Assembly (NCBI RefSeq): GCF_914767665.1
Contig: NC_059501.1
Coordinates: 70,840,798-70,904,797 of the forward strand
Origin: Harmonia axyridis
Lineage: Eukaryota > Arthropoda > Insecta > Coleoptera > Coccinellidae
Direction of reading: 5' to 3'
Length of the DNA: 64,000 nucleotides
The position numbers were made by a program, and so were the translations under genes. The notes beneath the pieces are model-generated. The model saw nothing but the letters and a program-made list of their open reading frames with translations. It was not told the origin of the DNA and did no database searches. Shown here one piece after another: positions 47,601 through 59,325 of this stretch (positions are counted from its first letter, which is position 1; every line of letters starts with the position of its first letter).

Positions 47601-47745
47601 CTTGGTCGATAGCCAATTGCATATGCAATAAAGTACTGTTATTATTATTATTTTGATATCATTGAAAAGTTGAATATTAATTCATAAAGTACTGTTATTA
47701 TTATTATTTTGATATGATTGAAAAGTTGAATATTAATTCCGCTTA
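47590..47745. repeat. LINE-like tail with ATT microsatellite and 56-bp tandem duplication
   Basis: The words gcatatgcaataaagtactg and gttattattattatt look like a retrotransposon 3' tail with its simple-repeat end. The segment from 47628 is repeated once with a 56-base period (ataaagtactg at 47628 and 47684, one base difference). Confidence 0.65.
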
Positions 47746-48385
47746 AATTTATTGATTACACAATAATTGTTTCGTCAAATTACATTTTGACTTCTTTTGG
47801 TAAGTATGGTAACTATACAGTTAGAGTTCGTAAATTACCGATGGTTCAGAGTAGGATGAACCATTATATTTCTTGAATTCAGCGCTGGATCATTCGATAT
47901 CTCATCGAAGTCCATCGATTGCGGCGAAATGAAAGGTCGATATTTCTGCTGAATAAAAAAGGAAAATAATGTTTATGCAGTCATTTCTAGGCTTAGAGTA
48001 TAGAATATTCTATGTTCTAAGTTTAAAGGGGTTGTCTTGTCAGTTGTCATTGTAGGGTTGAGTTTGGTTAGGTTTATTATCAATATAGTAGATTATCCTT
48101 CGTTTGACGGCTGTGTATTTGGATAATGAATGTTGAAAGCTTTTTTACTCGGAATATCGAAGTAATAGATAGAATAAATGATTTAATGAACATAATTGTT
48201 TAATTATCAATTAATTATGAATAATAATGTTGATATTCTTAAATATTAATAGTTATTCAAAAAATTATTTCCGGAATGAATATTGTTGTATAAAGAGATT
48301 GTTTGAGGAAATTGTTTTCAGAAAACAAGTAAAAAATAAATATGTTTTTTTTTATTAAGTATTTGCTTTCTTGAGGCAATAAATA

Positions 48386-48531
48386 ATAGTATATTATTCA
48401 ACGAGCGGTAATGTAGGTCATAACTCACGCAGATGATGTTTGCAGCACGAGCCGCAGGCGAGTGCTGTAATTCATCAAGTGAGTTATGACCATTACCGCA
48501 AGTTGAATACTATACTTTATTTACGACTATA
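48386..48531. mobile_element. Hairpin MITE with nested inner hairpin
   Basis: The outer arms atagtatattattcaac...gcggtaatg...tcataactca (left) and tgagttatgaccattaccgc...gttgaatactat (right) pair over about 40 bases. At the centre is a second inverted repeat, cagcacgagccgcaggcgag followed by tgctg. The 146-bp unit is non-coding. A short TA-type target is likely. Confidence 0.8.
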
Positions 48532-51500
48532 TCAATAAATACTAAGAAAAAAATACAGACTTAGAATAAAGGCAGAAGGAACGGGAAATAATCATAATGT
48601 GCTCGATCCCGTACAAGAGAGAAGGAAACTTAGTGCTACCAATCACAATCGAACTAGCTTCGGCTAGCTCGAATCCAGTACAGAGTACATACATAGAAAT
48701 TTTTTGAAAAACCTTAATAATTGCCTATAAAAATGCATTAAAATATACCAAAAAATATTCCCTGTAAACGATTACTTAATGATCTTACTGCTACACCAAT
48801 CTTGAAAATTTTTTCAAACTTCTTTATATTTTTTCGGGCAATTAATTCTGTATGGTAACATTAGCTGTTTGTCTTTTGGAAATGTATACCTTTATAATAT
48901 TTCATCTTCACTATCTGAATTAATTGTTTTCAGCAAAACATTCCCAATAATTAGATATCAACTTAATTTGAAAACGTCAAAAGTGACATTCCCTCGGACA
49001 TTCCTCCCCTCAATAACAATAATGGAATGTTCCCTTTCGGCCAATCGAAAAGAAGCAGAGAAGTATAGAAGCACAGATCCATATTTTCCGATTTATAATA
49101 GTGAGTTATAGTAGTGAGTCATTATAAATCACGCTGTTTGTTAATAGATACTATTAATTGCTCAAAAGCAGTTGAATAATGAGTTTATAATTCAATAGGA
49201 GTAGATAAATATACTTATATGTGAGGAAATAAGACAGATTAACTTATTTATTCCTTCGAACAGTCGTTGAAATTCGTAAACTCAACGTAAATCATAGCAT
49301 AGAATGCAGTGCTTTTTCACATGCTCCAGGGAATTCAACAGCACTGACTCACCACACACAAACTTTCAGCTTTAATGAAATGATGAAAGTCTGACCGTCG
49401 TGGGCTCATACTCTACACGATTCTAATGAATCTCAAAAATTTCAGTTAATTATTTCAGCAGAACCTAGCGGTTCTTGTCCTTCTCAGTTGTTAATCAAAA
49501 TATTGCACTCTCACTTCAAGTTAACTGGGATCACTCACTGGGATCGTACAAATTTTCACTGGATTGCAGATCCGCCATACAGAAATAATCGCAATGAATG
49601 TCTGATCAGAACCGTATAAGCGGTTCTAATAACTTTTGTCCATATTGGTTGTTAACCAACGCGCCACTATCACTAAGACCCACCAATTCTTAGTGTCACA
49701 GATATTAACGGAGCAAATGTACATTTTGGTGTGCCCGTTTTTCTTAAAGCTAATTCACTGGGTTGATGCCTTATTTTACCCGCCACCAAACACCCTTTAT
49801 ACATACTTATCCTAATATGAAATCGCTAATTAAAAAATGAAATCTTACATAACTATCTAATATGCTTGGTATGAAATATAATAAACAAATTTGGTAAAGA
49901 AGTAGTATATGGAATATAGAAAAAATGAATGTTAAAAAAAACTAAGCGGCTAAAACGTTGTTCGAAACGTTAAAAGACAGAACTCCTGAGGGTTAGTCAG
50001 GGTAGAGGAGTTTTCACTCATGACAAGAACGATTGTTCAAATGTTTCGAACGAAGATGTGAATGTTCGATTTGAATTTAATTAGGAATGGTCGGAATGAA
50101 TGAGGAGAGATAGGCAATTGCGACATCTGTTTTTGGGCTATCATAAAATTCAGGTCTACAGGATCTGATATTTCCGTAAACTTATTGAGATCTCGACTAA
50201 GTTTATATCATTGAATTTGGATTTCACTAGTCACTTTCACCTTTGGTCGTGAGCTTGCAAAGGAATACTTTTATGGTTTAAAGTAAAAGGGACGCTGTGA
50301 AATAATAGAAAATGAACTTCGAACTTCATTAAAAATAATTATCATTCAATTGCATTATTTTATCCCTCATTTTTATGACATCAAAATATCTGACTATTTT
50401 CGATAGAAACTGCTTTAGGTACGACGGAGAAAAACATTTTTGGTAGTTTTTTTGTATCGAAAACATTGGGGGTCATTTCAAATATCAACATTGATTTGAT
50501 TTCTGTTTCACCTCTTTTTTGATAAAATTCTATCAATTACCAAATATATTTAAACAGATTGATCTCTTCTTTCATCATTATGTCTGAAATTTTCGAATTT
50601 TGAGATTAGACTGGTCAAATTCATTTATCTATTAATTTTAAAACTGCAGATTTGCGATCAAGATGAAACTTTGGTTTGGGATGTAGATCGATAAATTCAA
50701 GTATTGTTCAGAATTTGATGTTGATCGCACCACCTGAACCATTGAAAATCCGAGAAGAATTAAGAAAAAAATTTATCCAATATTTCTATCAATTCACGAA
50801 ACCGACGGAGTTGAAATTTTGAAAGTTGATAGGAAATAACAATTTCAAGGTCTATGCAGAATTTCAAGCCGATCACATAATCAGAACCTTAAAAAGTTCA
50901 AGAGAAATATGTAAAAAACATACGCTACTTTTAAGTGATTATGTTCGTGCTGATATTTTATATGCAAAATAATCATTCCAAGTTTCGTGCGTAACTTTGT
51001 GTGGAAAGTATCATCGAAACCTTAGAAAATCCTAGCAGAATAACATTATATTTTATCGCATTGGATTATGTAGTGTTATGAAAACAAATCACAATTTCTT
51101 TAATTTTTTGAAAGAATTACAGATTCATGATTGGTACTATTGCCAAATATCGGACAATGTGTGTTATTTTTATGAATAAGTAGGTATGCAGTATGAAAAA
51201 AATATCTAATGGAATTGAATCCATTGCTAATCCAGTTTCAAGTCTTTTGAATAATTCGAAAAATAATCAATCTTATCAATTCTATTTTTCTAATAATTCA
51301 TCAACCTCAGACTATAAAATTTTGTTTTCTGTCTTACTATTGGAATTCATACATCTCCATTATAATATGAAAATTATTTCATTATCATTATCAAATTCAC
51401 CAATGTTTATTTCAAACCATTCAAAACTATCCTAACATTCCACCAGTAATTGATGTCAGTGATATTGTTTTTAGTAACTATTCAATATCAACACGTGTTT

Positions 51501-52004
51501 CATTACAATAATTTCAGCATTAGGTCGGTAGGTTAAATAAAATATATACATATAATCTGAAAGTGAAACACGTGTACTGATTCTTATTGATTAATAAATC
51601 TTAAAAATATTATACGAAAAACATCCTCAACGTCTCAACAGTGTATGTTACGGAGTTTCTCTCCAACTTTCTATTTTAAGGAATGAGCCAATAAAAATGT
51701 CAAAATTTCAAAAAAACATCGGTACATTTGATCCCAATAAAATTAAGTTATTTTTCTTTCGGTATTATCTGAATAGAATGTGTTTATATACCTATATATC
51801 GTGAAATAATCTCTCAGAATATACTTAATTCAAGAAGAAATATTTATTTTTGTTTCCTTAAGTTCTGCACAGGATTTTTTGAAAATTCTTGAGAAGCTTG
51901 GGAAAATGATTCATGAATAATATCTACAAGTTTTTCGAAAAAAGTATTCCTCAGAAACATGGCAATTCAAATTTTTGTAATATTGTCTACTCTCAATGTG
52001 ATAT
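48532..52004. other. Non-coding DNA, nothing firmly recognised
   Basis: A somewhat GC-richer patch at 49270-49720 contains inverted words (ttggttgttaaccaa; gaaccgtataagcggttc) and could be an LTR or regulatory DNA, but I cannot support either. The remainder is AT-rich with no features. Confidence 0.3.
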
Positions 52005-52058
52005 TGTGTCAATGGCCATAGCTGCCGAGACACGTTAAGTTAAATAAAAAAAAAAATA
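52005..52058 (+). mobile_element. 3' tail of the LINE family seen at 30256
   Basis: The stretch ggccatagctgccgagacac, then gttaagttaaataaa and a run of A, matches the 3' terminus of the split LINE at 30256-33250. That LINE, on its own strand, ends gtcgagacacgttaattaat and then poly-A. Only the terminus is present here. Confidence 0.65.
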
Positions 52059-52839
52059 GGAATTATCACGATGTAACTGAATATAATATTTTCACCCCAA
52101 CAGACTACCCTTGATACTTTTTTTTTGGTAAACACTACAGGCTACAGCAACAATATTCAACGTTTTTTCGAGCGACGCACACTGTTTTTATTTTCACATT
52201 ACTAACTTCTCCCAATAGCTCAAATTTTCCCACTAGTTTCAGTATTGCCTGCCATATGCCAAGAAGGTACCTACTTCTCGAAGTGCTTTAGTCTTGCGAA
52301 CTGTGACTGCAAAATATTCAGTCAGTATTGGACTTCAACAATTTCAATGCGTTATTGAATCGTTCCATTTTCAGTAATGATGTAGTTTTTACTCATCAAA
52401 TGTTAAAATGTTTCAAAAAGGAAAGCTGTCCAGATGGCAGACTCTTCAAAATGAAAAATATTAAAATAGGGGGCAATAGTATATCTCAAAGTTTGCAGTA
52501 TATTCAGATTCTACACATTCCAAAACGTAAATAAATAATTGAAGTTGTTTTTCTTGAAGGAACCCAAAGATTGATTACTGGAAATAATAAACCAAAAAAT
52601 GTACTAAATGAGGAACTCCAAGGCTACTGCAATCTCCACAACGTATTCAATACAATTCGAAAAATACCTTCATTCCGAAATAACATTAACGAAACGTAAA
52701 AAAAATCCTTAAAATGACCATCATATCATAATTTCCTTTCAAGGCAATAATATTTACATGAAAATTATTCCATATTTCTCAATAAAAAGGAGGTTCAAGG
52801 AATTATGCCTCTAAATTCTTTGTAGAATTATCATTTCCA

Positions 52840-53345
52840 CATAATAATAATATGTCTTTATTGATTTTTGATAGAGAAAAAATACTACATCAAATTCACT
52901 GAAAAATATAGCAAACGGCGAGGTTCAGTTCACTCCAAGTGAAGTGTCTGCTCTTCCACCTAACCCATGAAAGACAATAAAAATATATATTGTATGGTTA
53001 AATACAAATAAAAAAAAATATATATACACAAAAAACATCATATTTCTTCACAAATTGATACAATTCAACGAATAAAGTAATGATCTCTCAGCCCAATGAA
53101 ACAAATAAAAGAAGAAAAAATATATTATCGTTACCTATACCTAATTTGCAGGAAGGGAAATAAAAGATTGCGGGGACGAAATAAGGTTTTCAAAAATCTT
53201 TACTCTGAAACGTCTCCGTGAACCGATTACTAAAATATCAAAAGGCAGTTTGTTCAAAAGATTAACAATCTGATATGAGAAGGACCGCTCGAACAGCCGC
53301 AGGGAATGTTTCGGCATTGATAGCCTATCTCTTGTTCGTACACTG
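52840..53345 (-). pseudogene. 3' end of a CR1/Jockey-like LINE
   Basis: On the minus strand, 53210-53345 reads ISVRTRDRLSMPKHSLRLFE, then RSFSYQIVNLLNKLPFDI. This is the conserved tail of many CR1/Jockey-like ORF2 proteins (R-x-x-L...L-x-x-F-x-x-S-F-x-Y-x-x-x-x-L-W-N-x-L-P). A 3' UTR with tctttattgattttt (polyadenylation-like on the minus strand) would extend to about 52840. The 5' side is cut at 53345-53366, where the Tc1/mariner fragment begins. Confidence 0.55.
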
Positions 53346-53366
53346 ATATCGTGAATTTCAGATTTA

Positions 53367-53919
53367 AAATTGGAGTGAAGCTAATCCTCAAGTGTATGTC
53401 GAAACACCGTTACATCCAAAAAAACTGACTGTTTGGTGCGCTTTATGGGCTGGTGGAATCATTGGTCCGTACTTCTTCAAAAACGATGATGGCAAGAACG
53501 TAACAGTAAATGGTGATCGGTATAGAGCCATGATTACTAACTTTTTCATTCCTGAATTGAACAACCATGATGTCCAGGAGGTGAGGTTCCAACAAGACGG
53601 CGCAACATGTCGCACAGCTCGTGCCATAATCGATTTATTGAAAGACACGTTTGGTGACCGTCTAATTTCACGTTTTGGACCTGTGAATTGGCCTCCAAGA
53701 TCTTGTGATTTAACACCGCTAGACTACTTTCTGTGGGGCTATGTGAAGTCATTGTTCTATGCGGATAAGTCACAAACCCTTGAATATTTGGAAGACAACA
53801 TTCGCCGTGTTATTGCCGATATACGGCCACAAATGTTGGAAAAAGTCATCGAAAATTGGACGTCCAGATTGGACTACATCCGAGCCAGCCGTGGCGGTCA
53901 TATGCCAAATCATTTTTAA
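53367..53919 (+). pseudogene. Tc1/mariner-type transposase, C-terminal half
   Basis: An open frame from about 53367 to the TAA at 53917-53919 covers the second part of a DDE transposase. It includes VETPLHPKKLTVWCALWAGG, VTVNGDRYRAMI, FQQDGATCRTA (second catalytic Asp in QQDGA), SRFGPVNWPPRSCDLTPLDY followed by FLWGY (third acidic residue in the LTPLDYFLWG motif), and the tail RASRGGHMPNHF. The first catalytic Asp and the N-terminal DNA-binding domain are absent, cut at the junction with the LINE fragment. The well-preserved frame suggests fairly recent activity of the family. The 3' end of the element is likely near 54035 (aaaacacccttta). Confidence 0.85.
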
Positions 53920-54035
53920 AATGTAATGCCACAAGATTATCTTGCGGATAAATAAAATTCATGTCAATCGAATAATCAATCATTGTTTTATTGCAATTTA
54001 AAGTTCTATAACTCTAACAAAAACACCCTTTATAA

Positions 54036-54770
54036 AGATATAATGGAATCTTTGTTTTAAGAATTTCCCGAAAAAAACAGATTGTGTGCAAATATCCGGC
54101 TCGAAGGACCAATGTTGGGTAAGCGTCTCAACGTTACCTTGCCTCCTCAAGAATCCATTATCTTAGGACACAAGATAATGCTGAGACGCACACCCAACAC
54201 TTCAGTGTTATCTTTCAATCATCTGGGATCTGACAGGATACTTGACTGTCTTATTGCAGCAAAATTAACCTCAATGTTACAGTCTATGATATCTAATAGC
54301 GATTCTATGGAACGAAAAAGGGCTGCTATCAAACCAGCGAACTCCAAGGAATAACCCCCAAGAAAACAAGTTTCAGATTACTGCGAGCAATTAGTGAAAA
54401 GTTTTGCGAAAAGCGACGTCAGGTTTGGGGGCTGTTTCGAACAAAAGCCGAACACGAGTGCTGTTATCCGAACTGATCGAGTGCCAGAGGGAAATCCCAG
54501 GAGGCAGCCCCAGGGACTGCGTGCGAGGCGGATCCATCAAGGGCAGAGTCCTGGGGGTACAAAAGTTATACAACGACATAAATAGAGGCAGGAAAATGCC
54601 AATACCAAACGAAAACAGAGCGGTGTTATTGTTCATTGTTGGGTGGAAGAATGGAAATTGTTTGGACGAAATGTTGTTATTCAAATTTTGGAGTATTGTG
54701 GGCTACTCGTGTTAGAGGTAGGTGGTTATTAATTCAGTGTTGACCCGGCAGCTGAATGGACTTGCAAGTT
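54036..54770. other. GC-richer region with a strong imperfect inverted repeat
   Basis: 54111-54205 contains gttgggtaagcgtctca and its near-complement tgagacgcacacccaac, with an inner hairpin attatctt...aagataat. Further on, 54410-54590 is GC-rich with overlapping frames on both strands (up to about 100 codons) that have no recognisable family. It may be part of a transposon, or regulatory DNA. Confidence 0.3.
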
Positions 54771-55683
54771 CAGTAGAATGAGAAAAGCGTTTAATTTTCC
54801 ACACGATTTTTTTTATATACCTTTATGTGTAGGTCGAAAATGATGGATTTTAGCGTCTGTGAATTAATAACAATGGTACCTTTTATGAATAGGTTTGTTT
54901 CCAAATATTTTTTTTCGGACCGCCCAGAACCAACTTCTGGGCTACTGAGTGCGTAGGTTAGTGCTCATGTGGTTCTAAGGAGGATTAGTTTTGGTTCTCC
55001 ATCAGTCTTGTCAGCTCAACATCTGCACAATTCATGTTTTCAGATAAACATAATGTGTTCTCTATTTATTGTGGATTCTTCTAATAGAAAGTGGACGAGA
55101 GAAAACACCATGCTATTGTTTAATGGTTTCGGTCCTTACTTAATGGAAATTCATTATAGGTAAAATAATATAACAAAGTGATTAGATTAATTAATCAGTA
55201 GATTAGTGGAAATTATTTTCCCTGCTGTTGGTTGATTACCATAAAAGTGTACGTTAAGGTTGATAGATTAGAAATGAAAACCTGAACCAGATGTGGCATG
55301 CGAGGAAAAATGCAGCTTGACAACAAAATAAATGTTCTATCCATGAAATGTGAGAATGGATGAAGTGTTTTCAACAGAAATTATAACAAAATATTGATAA
55401 TGAAAAAAGTGAAGGGATGGAATGAACATGAATCCATCAGAACATCTACAAATACAGTTATAAATGATATGATACGAGATTATTCTTCAAATGAAACCAC
55501 TATCTACCTATGATTTTACTCTATATTTTAACGTGTTCACACTTATATATCTGGAGGCATTAATTTATATTTATGTGAGCTTGATACAAAAGCATTAACA
55601 TTCTCTGGAATAAAATACACAAATAGAATGATATAAAGTATGTTCAAAGTTTCAACAATCATAACATAAACGACAACATCACT
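54771..55683. other. AT-rich non-coding DNA, nothing recognised
   Basis: No credible frame, RNA or repeat. Confidence 0.4.
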
Positions 55684-57230
55684 GTACAGGGTGGGCAAAT
55701 AAGCGAGGTAAGCGGCTATATCTCAGGATCCACTCATCGTAAAAACTTGCGGTAAAAATTTTTACCACTAAAGTGTACAAGAAAACACACTGGAAATTGT
55801 TTTGAAGTTCATACCTCAACCGCTAGGGGGCGTAATAGCTACCATCGAGTAGAAAAATGAATTTACTCGAAAATGTTTCATATGAAGTTGAAGAAAAAAT
55901 ATCATCACTATAATCCTTGGAAAATTCTCTATCTTTTTGAATTGTCATTTTCGAATTTACGACATCAAATAAGGGGAGGTGAAAGGGAGAAATCTGACTG
56001 ATTGAAATGCCTGTAAATTCAGTTTGGCTCAATATTTTTGAGCAAATTAGATCTCGTCTGAAAGAAAATATCTTGTTGATTGAGGACATAATATAGTCAT
56101 GATAAATTTGTTTTTGCTGCTTTCGATAGGGGGCGCTAAGTCAGAAGTTCAGTGTTTTGTTCATTTTACTCCGAAATTTCAAATGTTATGATAGGATTTT
56201 CTTAACAGAAACAGAAGTTCCATCAAATTTGCATGAAAAAACCTGAAGGTCGCAAAACGATAATTTCAGGCGTTCTGATGTTATGGCCGAAAGAAGATAT
56301 TCTTCAACTGATGCACTGCGAAAAACCAAATTGTGTCTTTAAGTTATAACAGAAACAGAAATCCCATCAAATTTGTATGAAAAACCAAAAGGTCGCAAAG
56401 CAATAGCTTCAGGCGTTCTGGAGTTATGGCCGAAAGAAGACACAATTTAGTTTTTCAGTGCATCAGATGAAGATTGAAGAATATCTTTTTTCGGCCATAA
56501 ATCCAGAACGCCTGAAGCTATCGCTTTGCGACCTGTTGGTTCTTTAATACAAATTTGATGGGATTTCTGTTTCTGTCAGAACTTAAAGACACAATATGAT
56601 TTTTCGCAGTGCATCAGTTGAAGAATATCTTCTTTCAGCCATAACTTCAGAACGCTTGAAATTATCGCTTTGCGACTTTCAGGTTTTTTCATGCAAATTT
56701 GATGGAATTTCTGTTTCTGTTAAGAAAATCCTATTATTACATTTGAAATTTCGGAGTAAAATGAAGAAAACAATGAACTTCTGACTCAGCGCCCCCTATC
56801 GAAAGCAGCAAAAACAAATTTATCATGAGTACATTTTGTCCTCAATCAACAAGATATGATCTTTCAGGCGAGATCTAATTTGCTCAAAAATGTTGAGCCA
56901 AACTGAAGTTACAGGCGTTTCAATCAGTCAGATTTCTCCCTTTCACCTACCCTTATTTGATGTCGTATAATCGAAAGTGACAATTCAAAAAGATAGAGAA
57001 TTTTCCAAGGATTACCGTGATGATATTTTTTCTTCAACTTCATATGAAACATTTTCGAGTTAAATTCATTTTTCTACTCGACGGTAGCTATTACGCTCAC
57101 TAGCGGTAGAGGTATGAACTTCAAAACAATTTCCAGTGTGTTCTCTTGTTCACTTTAGTGGTAAAATTTTTTACCGCAAGCCTCTACGATGAGTGGATCC
57201 GCTTACCTCGCTTATTTGCCCACCCTGTAC
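55684..57230. mobile_element. 1547-bp foldback element, nearly perfect palindrome with internal repeats
   Basis: The left arm begins GTACAGGGTGGGCAAATAAG and its inverse ends at 57230. The two arms are complementary over almost their whole length around an axis near 56457. Each arm contains two copies of a unit of roughly 100-150 bases (acagaaacagaa, ccatcaaatttg, ggtcgcaaa, ttcaggcgttctg, ttatggccgaaagaaga), near 56205 and 56345 on the left and inverted near 56480 and 56620 on the right. No coding capacity. Confidence 0.93.
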
Positions 57231-57479
57231 GTCTGCAAATTTTGTAAGCATTGTTCTGGCCTTTCAATTTTCATGATGAATTGCCAAATCTTACTGAACA
57301 GAAATCTCAATACATTTAAACATTCTCGTCATCTTAAAAAAAATCGTTATAATATCATGCGTCAAAAATGTAACGCAATTGTAGTCACCCATGTTAAGCA
57401 ATTCCGTAGCAGTTCACAGCTAAGCATCCATGCACTATTGATCTAATCAAACAACATCAAGAAACTCCAGAAGCATCCT

Positions 57480-57850
57480 GGCATACTACGCTCCGTACAT
57501 ATATGATACATATAGTATCTATAAAGAAATCTTCATGGCAAGCAGATCCAGCTCTGCATTTCGATGGCTTCTCCGGGATCTGCCACCTGCTATTCCTCCC
57601 CCGTTTCGTTTCCTTTGTGTGGGGACAAAGTTAGCGTTAGGAACTTTTTAGCCGTTCCCGTATATCCCCCGGGATTACCGGGACCGACGTACGTGAGCGG
57701 CGTGCAAATAAAAGGAAAACCGTTGACTCACTCCTTGAGACGTGTTTCTTTGTATCCGACGCGCTATTTGCGGAAAGTTGTCAGGATTCAAATCGAGAGG
57801 ATGATTAGTTTATTGAATTTTTTCGCGGCTGATTGAATTCGGAAAATGGG
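57480..57850. other. GC-rich island, candidate regulatory DNA
   Basis: This stretch includes atatcccccgggattaccgg and gaccgacgtacgtgagcggc. A 90-codon frame (57564-57836) is present, without family features. No repeats. Confidence 0.3.
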
Positions 57851-58019
57851 AAAGTTTTGGAGGAGAAAACGATGGGAAAATCTTTGGGGTATTTGGGTGG
57901 AGAAAGTTGGGGTTTTAAATGAATGATTTGATTGGGATAAGTTGCTTAAAGATTTTTTGGTTCGTTTTATCAAAGTACTCTTGAGCCATCTGAAGATGTT
58001 CCCTCTGAAAATGGTCATG

Positions 58020-58206
58020 TAAAAGAAAATTGCTGTAAACCTTATTGACTTAAAAAAAGCCTACGATAGTGGTCTACCATTAATCTCTGATAAGCCTCCA
58101 AATGAACCAGATGGAATCATACCCTTAGAAGTACAAAATTTATATAGAAACTCACAATGATCAATAAAAATCGGAAACAGGTTATCAAGATTATTTATTT
58201 TCACAA
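58020..58206 (+). pseudogene. RTE-type LINE reverse transcriptase fragment
   Basis: Plus-strand translation gives AVNLIDLKKAYDSG followed, after frame damage, by EVQNLYRNSQ and SIKIGNRLSR. These are the F/L-x-D-x-x-K-A-Y-D-S (catalytic Asp) and LYxxSxxxIxxGNxxS segments of RTE reverse transcriptases. It ends where mariner copy 3 begins. It may be the upstream part of the RTE 3' fragment at 60020. Confidence 0.7.
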
Positions 58207-59168
58207 AGGTACATAGACTTTTCTTCCAGCGTTTTTTTCCGGAATTCGAGGCTTTATTGCAAAAATCTGGTTATACATTTATGATTCAAAGTGTTGTCCA
58301 TCAGTGGCCACTACTTTCTCCAATCTTTCGAACAACGCACGAATCCTGCGTTGAAAAAACTGGTCAACTTTTGAAGCAATTCACCAATTTTCACTACTTC
58401 ATAAGACCGGAAGTGCTGGTCAGCCAGGCCGTGTGCCATTCATCGAAACAAGTGATAGTCCGAGGCAGCAACGTCAAGTGAATACTGCGGGTGAGGTAGG
58501 ACTTCCCATTTCAACGTTTCCAAATATGTCTTGACCATTTTCACATAATGGAATCGAGCATTGTCATGCTGTAAAATCACTTCATTATGTCTCTCGTTAT
58601 ATTGCGGCCGTTTATCTTTCAATGCTCGGCTCAAAGGAATTATGACCTTGGAACCATGAATAATCGGTTTGGCCGTCGACGTGGAAGCATGGCCGGGAAA
58701 TCCCCATGATTTTTTGCGCTTGGGATTATCGTAATAAACCAATTTTTCGTCTCCAGTCACAATGCGATGCAAAAATCCCTTCCTTCTTTGCTTTGCTAGC
58801 AGGTGTTCACAAACAATCAAACGCCGTCAAACATCTCTCGGCTTCAACTCGTACGGCACCCAATTTCATTCTTTCAGAATCATTTCCATAACTTTCAAGT
58901 GTTTTGAAATGTCTTGTTGCATTTGACACGACTCTTGATCAAGTAATGCCTTCAATGATATACCTTCGAAAACCTTCCTTTGGCTCGTAAGTTGACATGC
59001 ATAATCGAGAATAACTTTATGATGCAGACACAAATCGACTAATATTTCGATGTCGTCATGTATGCAAACACCTAAGCTTATTGTATGAAATCTAAAATGT
59101 ATTCATTTTGACTACCACTTACCGCTACAGCCATCAATTGGAAAACGGCGGAAGCGAAGTTGTACACC
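58207..59168 (-). pseudogene. mariner transposon copy 3 (DD34D type), internally deleted
   Basis: The right terminus ggcggaagcgaagttgtacacc is intact and the left one is degenerate (aggtacatagacttttcttcc). On the minus strand, 58440-58820 is open. It contains the first Asp (GDEKLVYYDNPKRKKSWGFP), the second (ILQHDNARFHYVK) and the third (SLDVAASDYHLFR), followed after a frameshift by the C-terminal part near 58300-58400. The IWWDxLGVVYYELLKP segment between the first and second Asp has been deleted. The N-terminal part near 58900-59100 is decayed. Length is about 960 bp. Confidence 0.88.
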
Positions 59169-59325
59169 TAAAGAAAAATAATTTCAATTCATGAGATCAC
59201 CCACGCGGATTTAGTGGAAAGTGTGAAAGTGTTCAAGTCTAAATTTATAAAAATCAGGTGGAGGTACGTTTCGATCGCATCATTTTTTTGATCGAATTGT
59301 TCGGCGACGATGATTATACCGTAAA

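Noticed and set aside
49270..49720. LTR or enhancer
   Set aside because: Only mildly GC-enriched with short inverted words. No promoter-like order, no repeated partner in the window and no frame, so I left it unassigned.
54108..54208. MicroRNA precursor
   Set aside because: The large one-sided bulge and the interrupted stem do not fit a standard precursor hairpin.
54404..54715. A 103-codon frame in the GC-richer region after the Tc1/mariner fragment
   Set aside because: An equally long frame exists on the opposite strand and neither shows recognisable motifs, so coding status is unsupported.
57564..57836. A 90-codon Pro-rich frame in a GC-rich island
   Set aside because: The amino-acid pattern resembles no domain, and the frame is explained by low stop-codon density at higher GC.
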